Shown here: positions 7,950 to 15,132 of the stretch, one piece after another
How positions within the stretch are numbered: the first letter of the stretch is position 1
Layout: each line of letters opens with the position of its first letter
Assembly (NCBI GenBank): GCA_016931035.1
Contig: JAFGFN010000208.1
Location: 1-32,978, forward strand
Direction of reading: 5' to 3'
Source of the DNA: Candidatus Sumerlaeota bacterium
Lineage (GTDB): Bacteria; Sumerlaeota; Sumerlaeia; UBA8349
DNA length: 32,978 nucleotides
Notes under the pieces: model-generated
The model's database searches: none
Told to the model about the DNA's origin: nothing
Seen by the model: only the letters and a program-made list of their open reading frames with translations
Translations under genes and position numbers: made by a program

Positions 7950-8127
7950 GACCTTCGACTGCATCGAGATGAAGCGACGCATTCAGGAGAAAATCTACGA
8001 GGACACAAAGGGCATGACCCGCGTCGAGGCGCGGGAGTACATGCGCCAGCGCATCGCCAACAGCCGGTTCGCGTCCTTTCTGGATCGCCCGGCCTCGGGA
8101 ACGCCAAGCGCCGCGCGGCACGGTTGA
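7933..8127 (+). CDS. Small antitoxin-like partner of the PIN protein
   Basis: A 64-aa basic protein with an AGGAG ribosome site exactly 7 nt before its ATG, beginning inside the end of the PIN gene. The N-terminal part (KTFDCIEMKRRIQEKIY, then MTRVEAREYMRQRI) is helical and charged. Sequences of this type commonly sit directly behind PIN genes and are presumed antitoxins. The Pro/Ser-rich tail may be a result of drift. Assignment as antitoxin rests on family pattern and gene overlap; no DNA-binding motif is obvious. Confidence 0.7.
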   Translation: MKRKTKTFDCIEMKRRIQEKIYEDTKGMTRVEAREYMRQRIANSRFASFLDRPASGTPSAARHG

Positions 8128-8151
8128 ACTGCGTTGGAAAAGCGGTTTGCT

Positions 8152-8179
8152 GAATCCGCCAAACTCGGAAAGCGGATTC
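8152..8179. promoter_or_regulatory. Inverted repeat upstream of hepT-mntA, candidate operator
   Basis: GAATCCGC (8152-8159) and GCGGATTC (8172-8179) form a perfect 8-bp inverted repeat with a 12-bp spacer, ending 25 bp before the hepT start. It may be the operator for autoregulation that toxin-antitoxin operons usually show, or a leader hairpin. Confidence 0.35.
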
Positions 8180-8204
8180 GTGCTAATCTGGAGGCACTGC
8201 GATC

Positions 8205-8609
8205 ATGAGCAAGGAACGATTCACGGAGCGCCAAGCCGAGGTCCGCAACGCTATCGCCCGGTTGGAAGAGGCCGTCGCCCAGACGGAGACCCCGATCCTT
8301 CGCGACGCAGTCATTCAGCGCTTCGAGTTCACCTTTGAACTCACTTGGAAAGCCCTCCAACTTTGCTTGGAGCATCGTGGATTGGAATGCGGCAGCCCGC
8401 GCGCGACGCTGAAAAAGGCCTTTGCCGAGGGCCTGATCGAAACACCCGAAGAGGCCGACGTGTGGCTGCAAATGCTCGACGACCGCAACCTGACGAGCCA
8501 CGCGTATGACGAAGCGCTCGCGCGACGCATCTATCGACACATCGTCCAAGACTATGCGCCGCTCTTGGGGCGCATGGCCGAGTGCATTCAGACGCTCGCG
8601 TGGGATTAA
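8205..8609 (+). CDS. hepT: HEPN-family RNase toxin (HepT / HI0074-like)
   Basis: A 134-aa all-helical protein of the HI0074/HepT group. The catalytic RX4HXY motif is intact: Arg94-NLTS-His99-A-Tyr101. In characterised HepT this is the RNase site, and the Tyr is the residue modified by MntA. The DAVIQRFEFTFELTWKAL segment (34-51) is typical of the nucleotidyltransferase-partner family. A GGAGG site lies 10 nt before the ATG. The gene is followed after 4 bp by the minimal nucleotidyltransferase, giving a complete MntA-HepT type VII toxin-antitoxin module. Confidence 0.88.
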   Translation: MSKERFTERQAEVRNAIARLEEAVAQTETPILRDAVIQRFEFTFELTWKALQLCLEHRGLECGSPRATLKKAFAEGLIETPEEADVWLQMLDDRNLTSHAYDEALARRIYRHIVQDYAPLLGRMAECIQTLAWD

Positions 8610-8613
8610 GACC

Positions 8614-8922
8614 ATGAATCTTCGCGCTAAAGAACTCGACATTCTCCGCGCCACTTTCCGCCGGTTCACGGCCGTGCAAGAAGTGAAGGTCTTCGGCTCA
8701 CGGGCCACGGATACCGCGCGACGGGCGTCCGATCTTGACCTTGCCATTTCTGCGCCCAACGCCTCGCCGGCCGAGTGGTCGGACATCTGCGACGCGGTCG
8801 AAAACGTCCCACTGATCTATGAGATCGACGTGGTGCGGCCCGAACGGACACTCAACCCGCGTCTCAAGGAGAAGATCGCACGCGAAGGCGTGGTCATCTA
8901 CCCGGAACGGAAAGTGGCATGA
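8614..8922 (+). CDS. mntA: Minimal nucleotidyltransferase antitoxin (MntA-like)
   Basis: A 102-aa minimal nucleotidyltransferase. The GSX10DXD signature is exact: Gly28-Ser29, then Asp40 and Asp42, with a third acidic residue at Asp72 (YEIDVV). In the characterised system MntA AMPylates the Tyr of the HepT RX4HXY motif and so neutralises the toxin. An in-frame extension back to 8506 overlaps hepT and looks non-coding; ATG 8614, 4 bp after the hepT stop, is preferred. All catalytic residues of both partners are intact, so the pair is probably functional. Confidence 0.88.
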   Translation: MNLRAKELDILRATFRRFTAVQEVKVFGSRATDTARRASDLDLAISAPNASPAEWSDICDAVENVPLIYEIDVVRPERTLNPRLKEKIAREGVVIYPERKVA

Positions 8923-8946
8923 CCGCGGAGCGGCAATGAGGTAACA

Positions 8947-9798
8947 GTGCTTCGGAGAATCTGGAAAGTCCGCGATCTTCTCATCGTCCTGGTGCGGCGC
9001 GACCTCATTGTCCGTTACCAGTCGTCGGTTCTCGGTTTCTTTTGGTCTTTCGCCAAGCCGCTGGTCCTCGTCGCGATCTTCACCGTCGCGTTCGGCATGT
9101 TCATCCGGGTCGAGTCGCCGAATCCCAACGTCAGCTTCGCTCTCCATATCCTCGTCGGCATTCTGGGGTGGTCGTTTCTGGCGCGGTGCGTGACCGAGGC
9201 CCATTGGTCGGTTCTCAGCCACTCGAACCTCATCAAGAAGGTGCCGCTGCCGATCGAAGTGTTCCCCTTCTCCACGCTCGCGGGAGGACTCGTCGATTTT
9301 CTTCTGGGGATGCTCGTCGTCTTCCCGATCGTTCTCTATATGACGTCGCGCATCTCGGGTCTCGACTGGATCATGATCCTGCCGCAGATCCTCGCCTTCC
9401 TGGCCGTCACGGTTCTGCTCGCCTTCCTCGCTTTGGCGCTGTCGCTTTTTGTCTCGGCAGTCAACGTCTTCTACCGCGACATGGCTTCGCTCAGCGAGGT
9501 GGCGCTTCAGGCTTGGTTCTATGCCACTCCGATCGTCTATCCCGTCAGCCTCGTTCACCAGGCTGTTGCCGACGGGCGGATTCCGCGTTGGGTCGAGACC
9601 TTATACTGGCTCAACCCGGCGACTCCCATCATGGCGGCCTACCGGCGCATTCTTCTCTACCGCACTGCGCCGTTTGAAGCCTCCGATACGCGGATACTGG
9701 CGTTTCTCGGGGTCTCGGTTCTCACGACGGCGGTGCTCTACGTTCTGGCCCAGATCGTCTTTCGGCGTTACGCGCGCCACTTCGCCGACGAGGTCTAG
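8947..9798 (+). CDS. ABC-2 type polysaccharide/teichoic-acid export permease (KpsM/Wzm/TagG-like)
   Basis: A 283-aa integral inner-membrane protein with about six hydrophobic helices. The N-terminus (DLLIVLVRRDLIVRYQSSVL, then GFFWSF) is the amphipathic interface helix typical of O-antigen and polyol-phosphate exporters. VNVFYRDM near residue 175 and YWLNPATPIMAAYR near residue 220 are also characteristic. The start is GTG 8947 with a GAGG site close upstream. It should pair with an ATPase (KpsT/Wzt/TagH), but none is adjacent or anywhere in the window. The partner must be elsewhere, or the gene has been separated from its cluster. Confidence 0.9.
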   Translation: MLRRIWKVRDLLIVLVRRDLIVRYQSSVLGFFWSFAKPLVLVAIFTVAFGMFIRVESPNPNVSFALHILVGILGWSFLARCVTEAHWSVLSHSNLIKKVPLPIEVFPFSTLAGGLVDFLLGMLVVFPIVLYMTSRISGLDWIMILPQILAFLAVTVLLAFLALALSLFVSAVNVFYRDMASLSEVALQAWFYATPIVYPVSLVHQAVADGRIPRWVETLYWLNPATPIMAAYRRILLYRTAPFEASDTRILAFLGVSVLTTAVLYVLAQIVFRRYARHFADEV

Positions 9799-9849
9799 TC
9801 CCGCGGAAACCGCTTTCCGTCTTGCTGAACCGTCAACAGGCGAGGACTC

Positions 9850-11340
9850 ATGAACCGTTTTGAAGGCTGCCTGCTCGGCCTGGCCGTCGGCGACGCACTC
9901 GGCGCGCCGGTCGAGAACATGAAGGCGGGTCGCATTCGACAGATCTTCGGCGAAGTGACCGGCTACGTCGATCCGATCGAGGCGCAGGCCGACCGTCCGG
10001 GGCGCTGGCGACTCCAAGGCCTCTATACCGACGACACGCAACAAGCGCTCGCCGTGGCCGACACGCTCGCCGTTTGTGGAGAGGCCGACGTACGCGCCTT
10101 GGCGGACCTCTATGTGCGCCTGGCCGACGAAGGCCCCTCGGACGCGCCGTTCGGATCGCACCGCGGGACGGGCCACTTCTTCCGCCGGGCCGTCGACGCG
10201 CTTCGAGCGGGCGTCGACGATCCGCGCGCCGCCGGACAACCCTCCGCGGGCAACGGCGCGGCGATGCGTATCGCTCCGGTCGGGCTCTACTACGCCGACG
10301 ACGAAGAGGCGCTCGGGCGCGCGACCGTCGAGTTCTCCCTCGTCACCCACAGCGATCCACGCGCGATTGCGGCGGCCCTGGCCGTCGCGCGGGTCGTCGC
10401 GGTCTTCGCCCGCCGCCAGCTCCCTTCCGAGTCCACTCCGTCCTCCCCGTTCGCCCCGTCCGCATCGTCCACACCCCACGGCATCGCCTCGGACCTCCCC
10501 GATTGGATCCGGATCTGGGAGGAGCGCCTCGACGACGAATGGGGGGAATTCCTCGATCCCTCCGCGCGACGCACCGATCTCCATCGCTTCTCCGACGCCC
10601 TGCGGTCGCTCGGCTCGCTTGTGCGCGAAGCCAACGACACCCTCGCCGCGCAGAGCGTCGTGCGGATCGCGAACGAATCGAATCCCTTGGAGAAGATCGC
10701 GCAATGTCATGCCGGATTCGCCGTCGCATCGGTCGTCATGGCGCTCTATCGCGCTCTCTCGTCGTCCGATTTCACGCGCGGTATGATCGCCGCGGTCAAC
10801 GAGGGGGGCGACGCCGACACGGTCGGCGCCATCGTCGGCGCGATTCTCGGCGCGCGGTTCGGGGCCGAGTCGATCCCGGCGGAATGGATCGACGGTCTGA
10901 TCAATGCCGATCAGATCCGGCTTCGCGGTCGGGCGCTGCGCGAACGCGAGGTGGATTGGGGCCAGTGGGAAGACCTGGTCGAGATGGAGAAGACGCTGAC
11001 CGCGCGCGAGATGGGCGCGATGGATCGCGGGCAGGTCGAACATCGCAAAGAGATCGAACGCAAGGCTCGGAAGGACGCCGAAAAGCGCGCTCGCAGCGCT
11101 CAGGCGAGAGAGAAGAGCCCTGCCCAAGACCTCGGATTCGCGCCCCCGCCCGAAGTCTGGCTCCGAGGCGGCGCCGGAGGATCGAAGGCCGGTCCGGGCG
11201 TCTCGCCGCGCGACGATCTCGACCCGATCCAGGCCAAGAAGGAGAAGGCTCTCCGCGGCCGGAAACGCATCGAGTGGAAAGAAGGCCGACGACAGAAGGA
11301 ACGAGAACGCTCACAGGGAGACGACGAGCATGACGGATGA
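9850..11340 (+). CDS. ADP-ribosylglycohydrolase (DraG/ARH-like) with charged C-terminal extension
   Basis: A 496-aa protein; the DraG/ARH fold usually takes about 300-350 residues. The binuclear metal site is intact: TDDT at 60-63, and Asp321 and Asp323 in NEGGDADTVG (317-326). GNGAAMR (134-140) and THSDP (166-170) are also family motifs. The core would remove ADP-ribose from a protein, nucleic acid or small molecule. Residues 194-208 are a Ser/Pro-rich insert encoded by a 9-bp tandem array. Residues 375-496 are a highly charged Lys/Arg/Glu tail (HRKEIERKARKDAEKRARS) that might bind nucleic acid or form coiled coil. There is no DraT-type transferase nearby. Confidence 0.9.
   Translation: MNRFEGCLLGLAVGDALGAPVENMKAGRIRQIFGEVTGYVDPIEAQADRPGRWRLQGLYTDDTQQALAVADTLAVCGEADVRALADLYVRLADEGPSDAPFGSHRGTGHFFRRAVDALRAGVDDPRAAGQPSAGNGAAMRIAPVGLYYADDEEALGRATVEFSLVTHSDPRAIAAALAVARVVAVFARRQLPSESTPSSPFAPSASSTPHGIASDLPDWIRIWEERLDDEWGEFLDPSARRTDLHRFSDALRSLGSLVREANDTLAAQSVVRIANESNPLEKIAQCHAGFAVASVVMALYRALSSSDFTRGMIAAVNEGGDADTVGAIVGAILGARFGAESIPAEWIDGLINADQIRLRGRALREREVDWGQWEDLVEMEKTLTAREMGAMDRGQVEHRKEIERKARKDAEKRARSAQAREKSPAQDLGFAPPPEVWLRGGAGGSKAGPGVSPRDDLDPIQAKKEKALRGRKRIEWKEGRRQKERERSQGDDEHDG
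10429..10473 (+). repeat. Degenerate 9-bp tandem array inside the ADP-ribosylglycohydrolase gene
   Basis: Five 9-mers (GAGTCCACT, CCGTCCTCC, CCGTTCGCC, CCGTCCGCA, TCGTCCACA) share a GTCCAC-type core. They start exactly at codon 194, so they encode a Ser/Thr/Pro insert without shifting the frame. The unit GAGTCCACT recurs in the 9-mer array of the GH2 gene at 23213. Confidence 0.6.
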
Positions 11341-11361
11341 CCCAAGGTGGGAAGAGTCCTG

Positions 11362-11390
11362 TTGACATCGGCGGCGTTCTGGGGTTTCAT
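11362..11390 (+). promoter_or_regulatory. Sigma70-like promoter for the lipoprotein gene
   Basis: TTGACA (11362-11367) and TTTCAT (11385-11390) are separated by 17 bp. The -35 is perfect and the -10 matches 4 of 6. Predicted start is near 11397, giving a leader of about 85 nt. Confidence 0.5.
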
Positions 11391-11482
11391 GGTGGGAGTG
11401 GAAGTCACTTACGCATCACGGAGTCGGACGGACCGCATTCGCGGCCCCGTCGGCCCGATCCCTTTTTCTTGGAGGAAGAGAT

Positions 11483-11977
11483 ATGAGACTCGTCCTTTCG
11501 TTATCGCTTCTGGTCCTGCTGGTCGTGTCGGCCGGGATGATCGGATGCGGCTCGCAACAGAGCGAACCGCCGCCGCTCCCCCCGGCGCCCGCGGAGACTC
11601 CAGTGGCCGAAGCGCCCGCGCCCGAGCAACCGATGCCGGAGGCCCCGGCGGCCGAAGAGCCGATGCCCGCCGAGGAGCCTGAGGCGATGCAGCCTGCATC
11701 CGACGCGCCCGACGCCGGAGCCGCCGCGGTCTCGCCGGCCGAGGTCCCCATGAGCGAAGAGGTTCCTGCCGCCGAGGAGCCCGCGAGCGACGCCGTCGCG
11801 ACATCGACAACCGAATCGGCGATGGAGACTCCGTCCGCAGAGGAAGCCCCGGCCGAAGAGCCAGCGGCTGAAGAACCCATGGGTGAAGAGGCTGCGGCCG
11901 AAGAGCCCGCCGCCGAGACTTCGACCACCGAAGCTCCGGTTCCCGTGGCCGTTCCCGATCAGCCGCGCAAGCCGTAG
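11483..11977 (+). CDS. Pro/Ala/Glu-rich lipoprotein
   Basis: A 164-aa predicted lipoprotein. A hydrophobic signal of about 20 residues ends in a lipobox-like AGMIGC, so Cys22 would be lipidated after cleavage. The rest is almost entirely Ala, Glu and Pro in repeats such as EEPAAEEP and EAPAPEQP, without any recognisable domain. Such acidic, Pro-rich chains are extended and may act as a periplasmic spacer or wall-spanning tether. GGAGG stands 7 nt before the ATG. The gene has its own promoter candidate and converges on rluB. Confidence 0.85.
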   Translation: MRLVLSLSLLVLLVVSAGMIGCGSQQSEPPPLPPAPAETPVAEAPAPEQPMPEAPAAEEPMPAEEPEAMQPASDAPDAGAAAVSPAEVPMSEEVPAAEEPASDAVATSTTESAMETPSAEEAPAEEPAAEEPMGEEAAAEEPAAETSTTEAPVPVAVPDQPRKP

Positions 11978-12064
11978 TCGATCGGGGGACGCGCCGAACG
12001 GCGGCGCCCGACGGCGTTTCGAGAAACGCCTCGACCGCACGGAGCAAGATCGAACGGAAGAACC

Positions 12065-12147
12065 GCCCACGAATTGCGCGAATTCTCGCGAATTCTTGCG
12101 ACGCGGGACCCCATCCGAATTCGTGAGAATTCGTGCAATTCGTGGGC
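12065..12147. repeat. Imperfect 31-bp inverted repeat between convergent genes
   Basis: Arms 12065-12095 and 12117-12147 pair with two mismatches around a 21-bp loop. The arms are themselves built from GAATT-containing units (ACGAATT, GCGAATTC). It sits between the 3' ends of the lipoprotein and rluB genes. It may work as a bidirectional terminator or be a REP-like element. It lacks a clear T-run and is AT-richer than its surroundings. Confidence 0.75.
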
Positions 12148-12153
12148 CTCCTC

Positions 12154-12906
12154 TTATTCATCGTGTGTTGTGATCAGCTCGTCCGCCAAGCCAACGGCTT
12201 GTCGAAGCGAGGCGGTCTCTTTGGGTGTGAGCTCGCGCGACGCTCCCGGCTGGAGGCGCCCGATCTTCAAGGGGCCGAACTCTGTACGTTCGAGCCGAAC
12301 CACGCGGTGCCCTAGTTTCTCGCACATTCGGCGAACCTGACGTTTGCGGCCTTCGTGAATGCGGATCTCGAGCGTGGTGCGATCGCGCGCCTCGTCGAGG
12401 ATGCGAACCTTGGCCTCGGCGGTCCAGCCTTCCTCGAGATGGACGCCTTCGCGTAGCGCCTCGATCTCTTCGGGCGCGACGCCGCCCTCGACCAGGGCGA
12501 CGTAGGTCTTCTCGATCCCATAGCGCGGGTGGGTCAGGCGGAACGCCAGATCTCCGTCGTCGGTCAGCAAGAGCAGGCCGGTCGTGTCCTTGTCCAGCCG
12601 TCCGACCGGTTTGAGGCGCGGCCGAAGCTCCGCGGGGATGAGGTCGATCACCGTATCGGGATTGTGCGGATCGCGGCGCGAACAGACGACTCCCGCGGGT
12701 TTGTGGAGCATGAGGACCGTTGTCCGAGCGGCGGGACGGACCTCTTTTCCTCGGACGGCGACTTGGTCCGTGGGTTCGACGGATAGGGCGACGTTGGTGG
12801 CGATTTCGCCGTTGACGGAGACCACCCCTTGCCGTACCAGGTCCGCCGCGCCGCGCCGCGAGGCGACGCCGCACTGAGCCAGGTATCGGACGAGTCGCGT
12901 GCCCAT
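12154..12906 (-). CDS. rluB: 23S rRNA pseudouridine synthase, RluB/RsuA family
   Basis: A 250-aa pseudouridine synthase that isomerises uridines in 23S rRNA. An N-terminal S4 RNA-binding domain (about 1-50; RLVRYLAQCGVASRR) is followed by the catalytic domain with GRLDKDTTGLLLLT, whose Asp105 is the nucleophile. EGRKRQVRRMCEKLGH in the C-terminal half is the RsuA/RluB signature. The ATG at 12904-12906 shares one base with the scpB TGA, indicating coupled translation. The frame stays open far upstream inside scpB, but that extension is a high-GC shadow. The site-2 protease-trpS-scpA-scpB-rluB order is a widespread bacterial arrangement. Confidence 0.95.
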   Translation of the reverse strand: MGTRLVRYLAQCGVASRRGAADLVRQGVVSVNGEIATNVALSVEPTDQVAVRGKEVRPAARTTVLMLHKPAGVVCSRRDPHNPDTVIDLIPAELRPRLKPVGRLDKDTTGLLLLTDDGDLAFRLTHPRYGIEKTYVALVEGGVAPEEIEALREGVHLEEGWTAEAKVRILDEARDRTTLEIRIHEGRKRQVRRMCEKLGHRVVRLERTEFGPLKIGRLQPGASRELTPKETASLRQAVGLADELITTHDE

Positions 12907-13832
12907 CAAGGCTGACCGTTCGGATCGGGCGATTCCGGCGGGACTTCCGGCGTGGAGGGCTCCTCGGGCGGCGATTCGTCGGCTGGAGACTCGGTCGGCG
13001 GCTCGATTTCTTCGACGGCCTGGGTCATCGTTTCCGCGAAAGAGACCTTCGAGCCGTAGCGTTTGCGCAGCGTTTGGAGGGTGGGGAGTTCTTCGAGCGA
13101 CCGCAGGCCGAACGTCCGCAGGAAGACGGAGGTGGTGCCGTGGAGTTGGGGGCGGCCGATCACCTCTTTGCGCCCGACGACCTTGACCAGTCCCATGTCG
13201 CAAAGGTTGCGGAGCACTCCGCTCGACTCGACGCCGCGGATCATTTCGATCTCGGCGCGAGTGATCGGTTGTTTGTAGGCGACGATGGCGAGCGTCTCCA
13301 GAGCGGTCACGGTCAAGGGATTGCGTTTCCTCTGGCGGTGGAGGCGCAGGATCACGTCGGCATACTCGGGCCGCGTACACATCAGGTAGCCCTCGGCGGT
13401 CTCGACGATTTGGAGACCGGTCGTGCGGGCGTCGTATTCCGCTTGAATCTGGGCGACGGCGCCGCGCAGGGTTCTCGAGTCCACGTCGCCGAGAATGGCT
13501 CGGAGTCGGTTGAGACTCAGGGGATGCGAGGTCGTGAAGAGGAGACACTCCACGGCGGACTTGAGCTCGTCGGGAGTCTCGAAAAGCGCCGCCTCGGGCA
13601 TGTCCTCGACGAACGCCTCTTCCTCCTCGATCTCCGAGATTTCCGCCTCCGGTTCCTCGGACTCGATGGGGACCGAGAAGTCGACCTCCTCGACGTAGGC
13701 CATCGCGGACTGGGGCGAGTCTTCGTCGTTCTCGTCTTCGGCGGCGGATTCGCGATCGATCTCGGGCGGACGATCCTCGGGCGGGAGGTCGGCGTCGCGG
13801 TTGTCGGGGGGCTCAGTCGTCTTCTTCGTCAT
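12906..13832 (-). CDS. scpB: Segregation and condensation protein B
   Basis: Kleisin-associated winged-helix subunit of the SMC-ScpAB condensin. The conserved core (about residues 85-265) has two winged-helix domains with LTVTALETLAIVAYKQPIT, then RAEIEMIRGVESSGVL and GRPQLHGTT. At 308 aa it is much longer than the usual 180-200. About 85 acidic residues precede the core (EAEISEIEEEEAFVED), and about 45 Pro/Glu/Ser-rich residues follow it. Acidic extensions on ScpB are seen in several phyla and have no assigned role. It overlaps scpA by 20 bp. No smc gene is in the window. Confidence 0.94.
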   Translation of the reverse strand: MTKKTTEPPDNRDADLPPEDRPPEIDRESAAEDENDEDSPQSAMAYVEEVDFSVPIESEEPEAEISEIEEEEAFVEDMPEAALFETPDELKSAVECLLFTTSHPLSLNRLRAILGDVDSRTLRGAVAQIQAEYDARTTGLQIVETAEGYLMCTRPEYADVILRLHRQRKRNPLTVTALETLAIVAYKQPITRAEIEMIRGVESSGVLRNLCDMGLVKVVGRKEVIGRPQLHGTTSVFLRTFGLRSLEELPTLQTLRKRYGSKVSFAETMTQAVEEIEPPTESPADESPPEEPSTPEVPPESPDPNGQP

Positions 13833-14586
13833 CGTTTTCGATCTCGCTTGGGTGGACTAGATAGATTTCCTGGTAGTTGCCGGCCTGTTTCACGCGCGCC
13901 AGTCGGAGCCGGCAGACTTCGAGCATGGCGAGCAAGAGGGTGAGAATCTCGGCCTTGCCGACGCAGCGGCGGATCAGGCCCGAAAGCGCCAGACGCTTGC
14001 GGCGGTCGATTTCCTTGGTCAAGAACTCGATCTTCTCCTCGACCGAGAACTCTTCGTCGGCGACGTGGTGCGCCGGACGTCCTTCGGTGAAGTCGAGGAT
14101 GCGCGCGAAGGCGCTGAACAACAGACTGATGTCCTCGCGGGTCTCCTTGCCGCTTTCGGGGTCGGCGACGACGGGGAGGACCGTGTTGCGATAGAAGAGC
14201 CGCAGCTGATCCTCTTCGCGTTGCGAGAGTTGGACGGCCATCTCCTTGAACTGACGATACTCGATCAAGCGGCGCATCAGGTCCTGGGCGCTGCGGATCT
14301 CGTCGCCCTCCTCGTCGAGCGGCTCTTCCTCTTCGGTCTCGGCGTCCTCGGGCACGACGGGCGGCATGAGGGTGCGCGACTTGAGGTTGACGAGGGTGGC
14401 GGCCATCACCAGGAACTCGCCGGCGACGTCGAGGTCGAGTTTCTCCATCTCTTTGATGTAGGCAAGGTACTGGGTCGCGATTTCGGCGATCGGGATATCG
14501 TAGATATCCATCTCGTGGACCCGCACCAGGTGGAGGAGCAGGTCGAACGGACCTTCGAAGACGTCGATTCTTACGTTGTAAGACAT
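13813..14586 (-). CDS. scpA: Segregation and condensation protein A (kleisin)
   Basis: Kleisin subunit that bridges the SMC heads in chromosome condensation. At 257 aa it has normal length. The N-terminal SMC-binding motif VFEGPFDLLLHLVRVHEMDIYDIPIAEI (residues 9 onward, in two parts) and the AATLVNLKSRTLMP segment are diagnostic. An acidic linker near residues 82-95 and a C-terminal winged helix with LLLAMLEVCRLRLARVKQ complete it. The short acidic tail overlaps the scpB start. Directly upstream is not trpS, as in the usual operon, but the IVP gene and its repeat arrays. Confidence 0.95.
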   Translation of the reverse strand: MSYNVRIDVFEGPFDLLLHLVRVHEMDIYDIPIAEIATQYLAYIKEMEKLDLDVAGEFLVMAATLVNLKSRTLMPPVVPEDAETEEEEPLDEEGDEIRSAQDLMRRLIEYRQFKEMAVQLSQREEDQLRLFYRNTVLPVVADPESGKETREDISLLFSAFARILDFTEGRPAHHVADEEFSVEEKIEFLTKEIDRRKRLALSGLIRRCVGKAEILTLLLAMLEVCRLRLARVKQAGNYQEIYLVHPSEIENDDEEDD

Positions 14587-14593
14587 ATGTTGT

Positions 14594-14684
14594 AGGTTCC
14601 AGGTTCCAGGTTCGAAGGTTCGCAGGTTCGCAGGTTCGAAAGACTTGGGTTCAAAGGTTCCAAGTTCGAAGGTTCCTGGTTCGA
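14594..14684. repeat. AGGTTC 7-8-mer array, scpA side of the IVP gene
   Basis: At least ten near-contiguous units of AGGTTCC, AGGTTCGA or AGGTTCGC occupy the gap between scpA and the IVP gene. The first six (14594-14639) are head to tail. The complement of the same motif lies on the other side of the IVP gene, at 15133-15169. The GGTTCGA motif resembles a tRNA T-arm but no tRNA fold exists here. Confidence 0.85.
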
Positions 14685-14711
14685 TGGCAACCGTGCGCGA
14701 CGGTTCGTTCC

Positions 14712-15095
14712 TTATTCTCTGGTCTTGATCATATCCTTTTCAAGGTAATCAATCAGCGCCGAGATCATTCTGCTGATTTTCGCCGCGGCGTCGGAGAGGG
14801 ACTGAAACGTCTCTGCGTCGATGTACCCCAGGTCGGCGGCCGCATAGAGCTGCGATCGGACTTCGCCCGCGGAGCCTTTCGCTATCGATAGAAATCGGAC
14901 GAACTCCTTCTTGCGCCCTCTCTCGAATCCTTCCGCGATGTTGCACATGATCGAGAGAACCGCGCGTCGAATCTGATCGCGCAATGCAAAGTCTTTGGAA
15001 AAGCCGCTCAGGTTCGTGATCTTGTAGACCGCCACGACGAGCGCGCGCGCCTCGCGCCAGCACTCTATGTCCTCGAATCGCTTGAAGGCGCCCAT
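14712..15095 (-). CDS. Four-helix bundle protein (23S rRNA intervening-sequence type, S23/IVP)
   Basis: A 127-aa all-helical protein of the family first found in ORFs within 23S rRNA intervening sequences. The typical start (FKRFEDIECWREARALVVAVY), the SFALRDQIRRA-like segment FALRDQIRRAVLSIMCNIAEG and the later SAGEVRSQLYAAADLGYI (about 75-92) match it. The function of stand-alone members is unknown; related bundles help retroelement reverse transcriptases in other contexts. A GAGGA site precedes the ATG. The gene lies inside the conserved trpS-scpA junction and is flanked by oppositely oriented AGGTTC arrays, so it looks inserted. Confidence 0.88.
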   Translation of the reverse strand: MGAFKRFEDIECWREARALVVAVYKITNLSGFSKDFALRDQIRRAVLSIMCNIAEGFERGRKKEFVRFLSIAKGSAGEVRSQLYAAADLGYIDAETFQSLSDAAAKISRMISALIDYLEKDMIKTRE

Positions 15096-15132
15096 ATAGG
15101 ATCCTCGTCCCAGTTTTCCCTACCGAGTCCCC

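Noticed and set aside
12907..13548. N-terminal extension of the rluB frame
   Set aside because: The extra 214 residues are Arg/Pro-rich and lie inside scpB in another frame; the S4 domain begins at the ATG overlapping the scpB stop.
14594..14684. tRNA gene suggested by repeated GGTTCGA motifs
   Set aside because: No acceptor, D-arm or anticodon stem can be formed; the motif is part of the tandem array.
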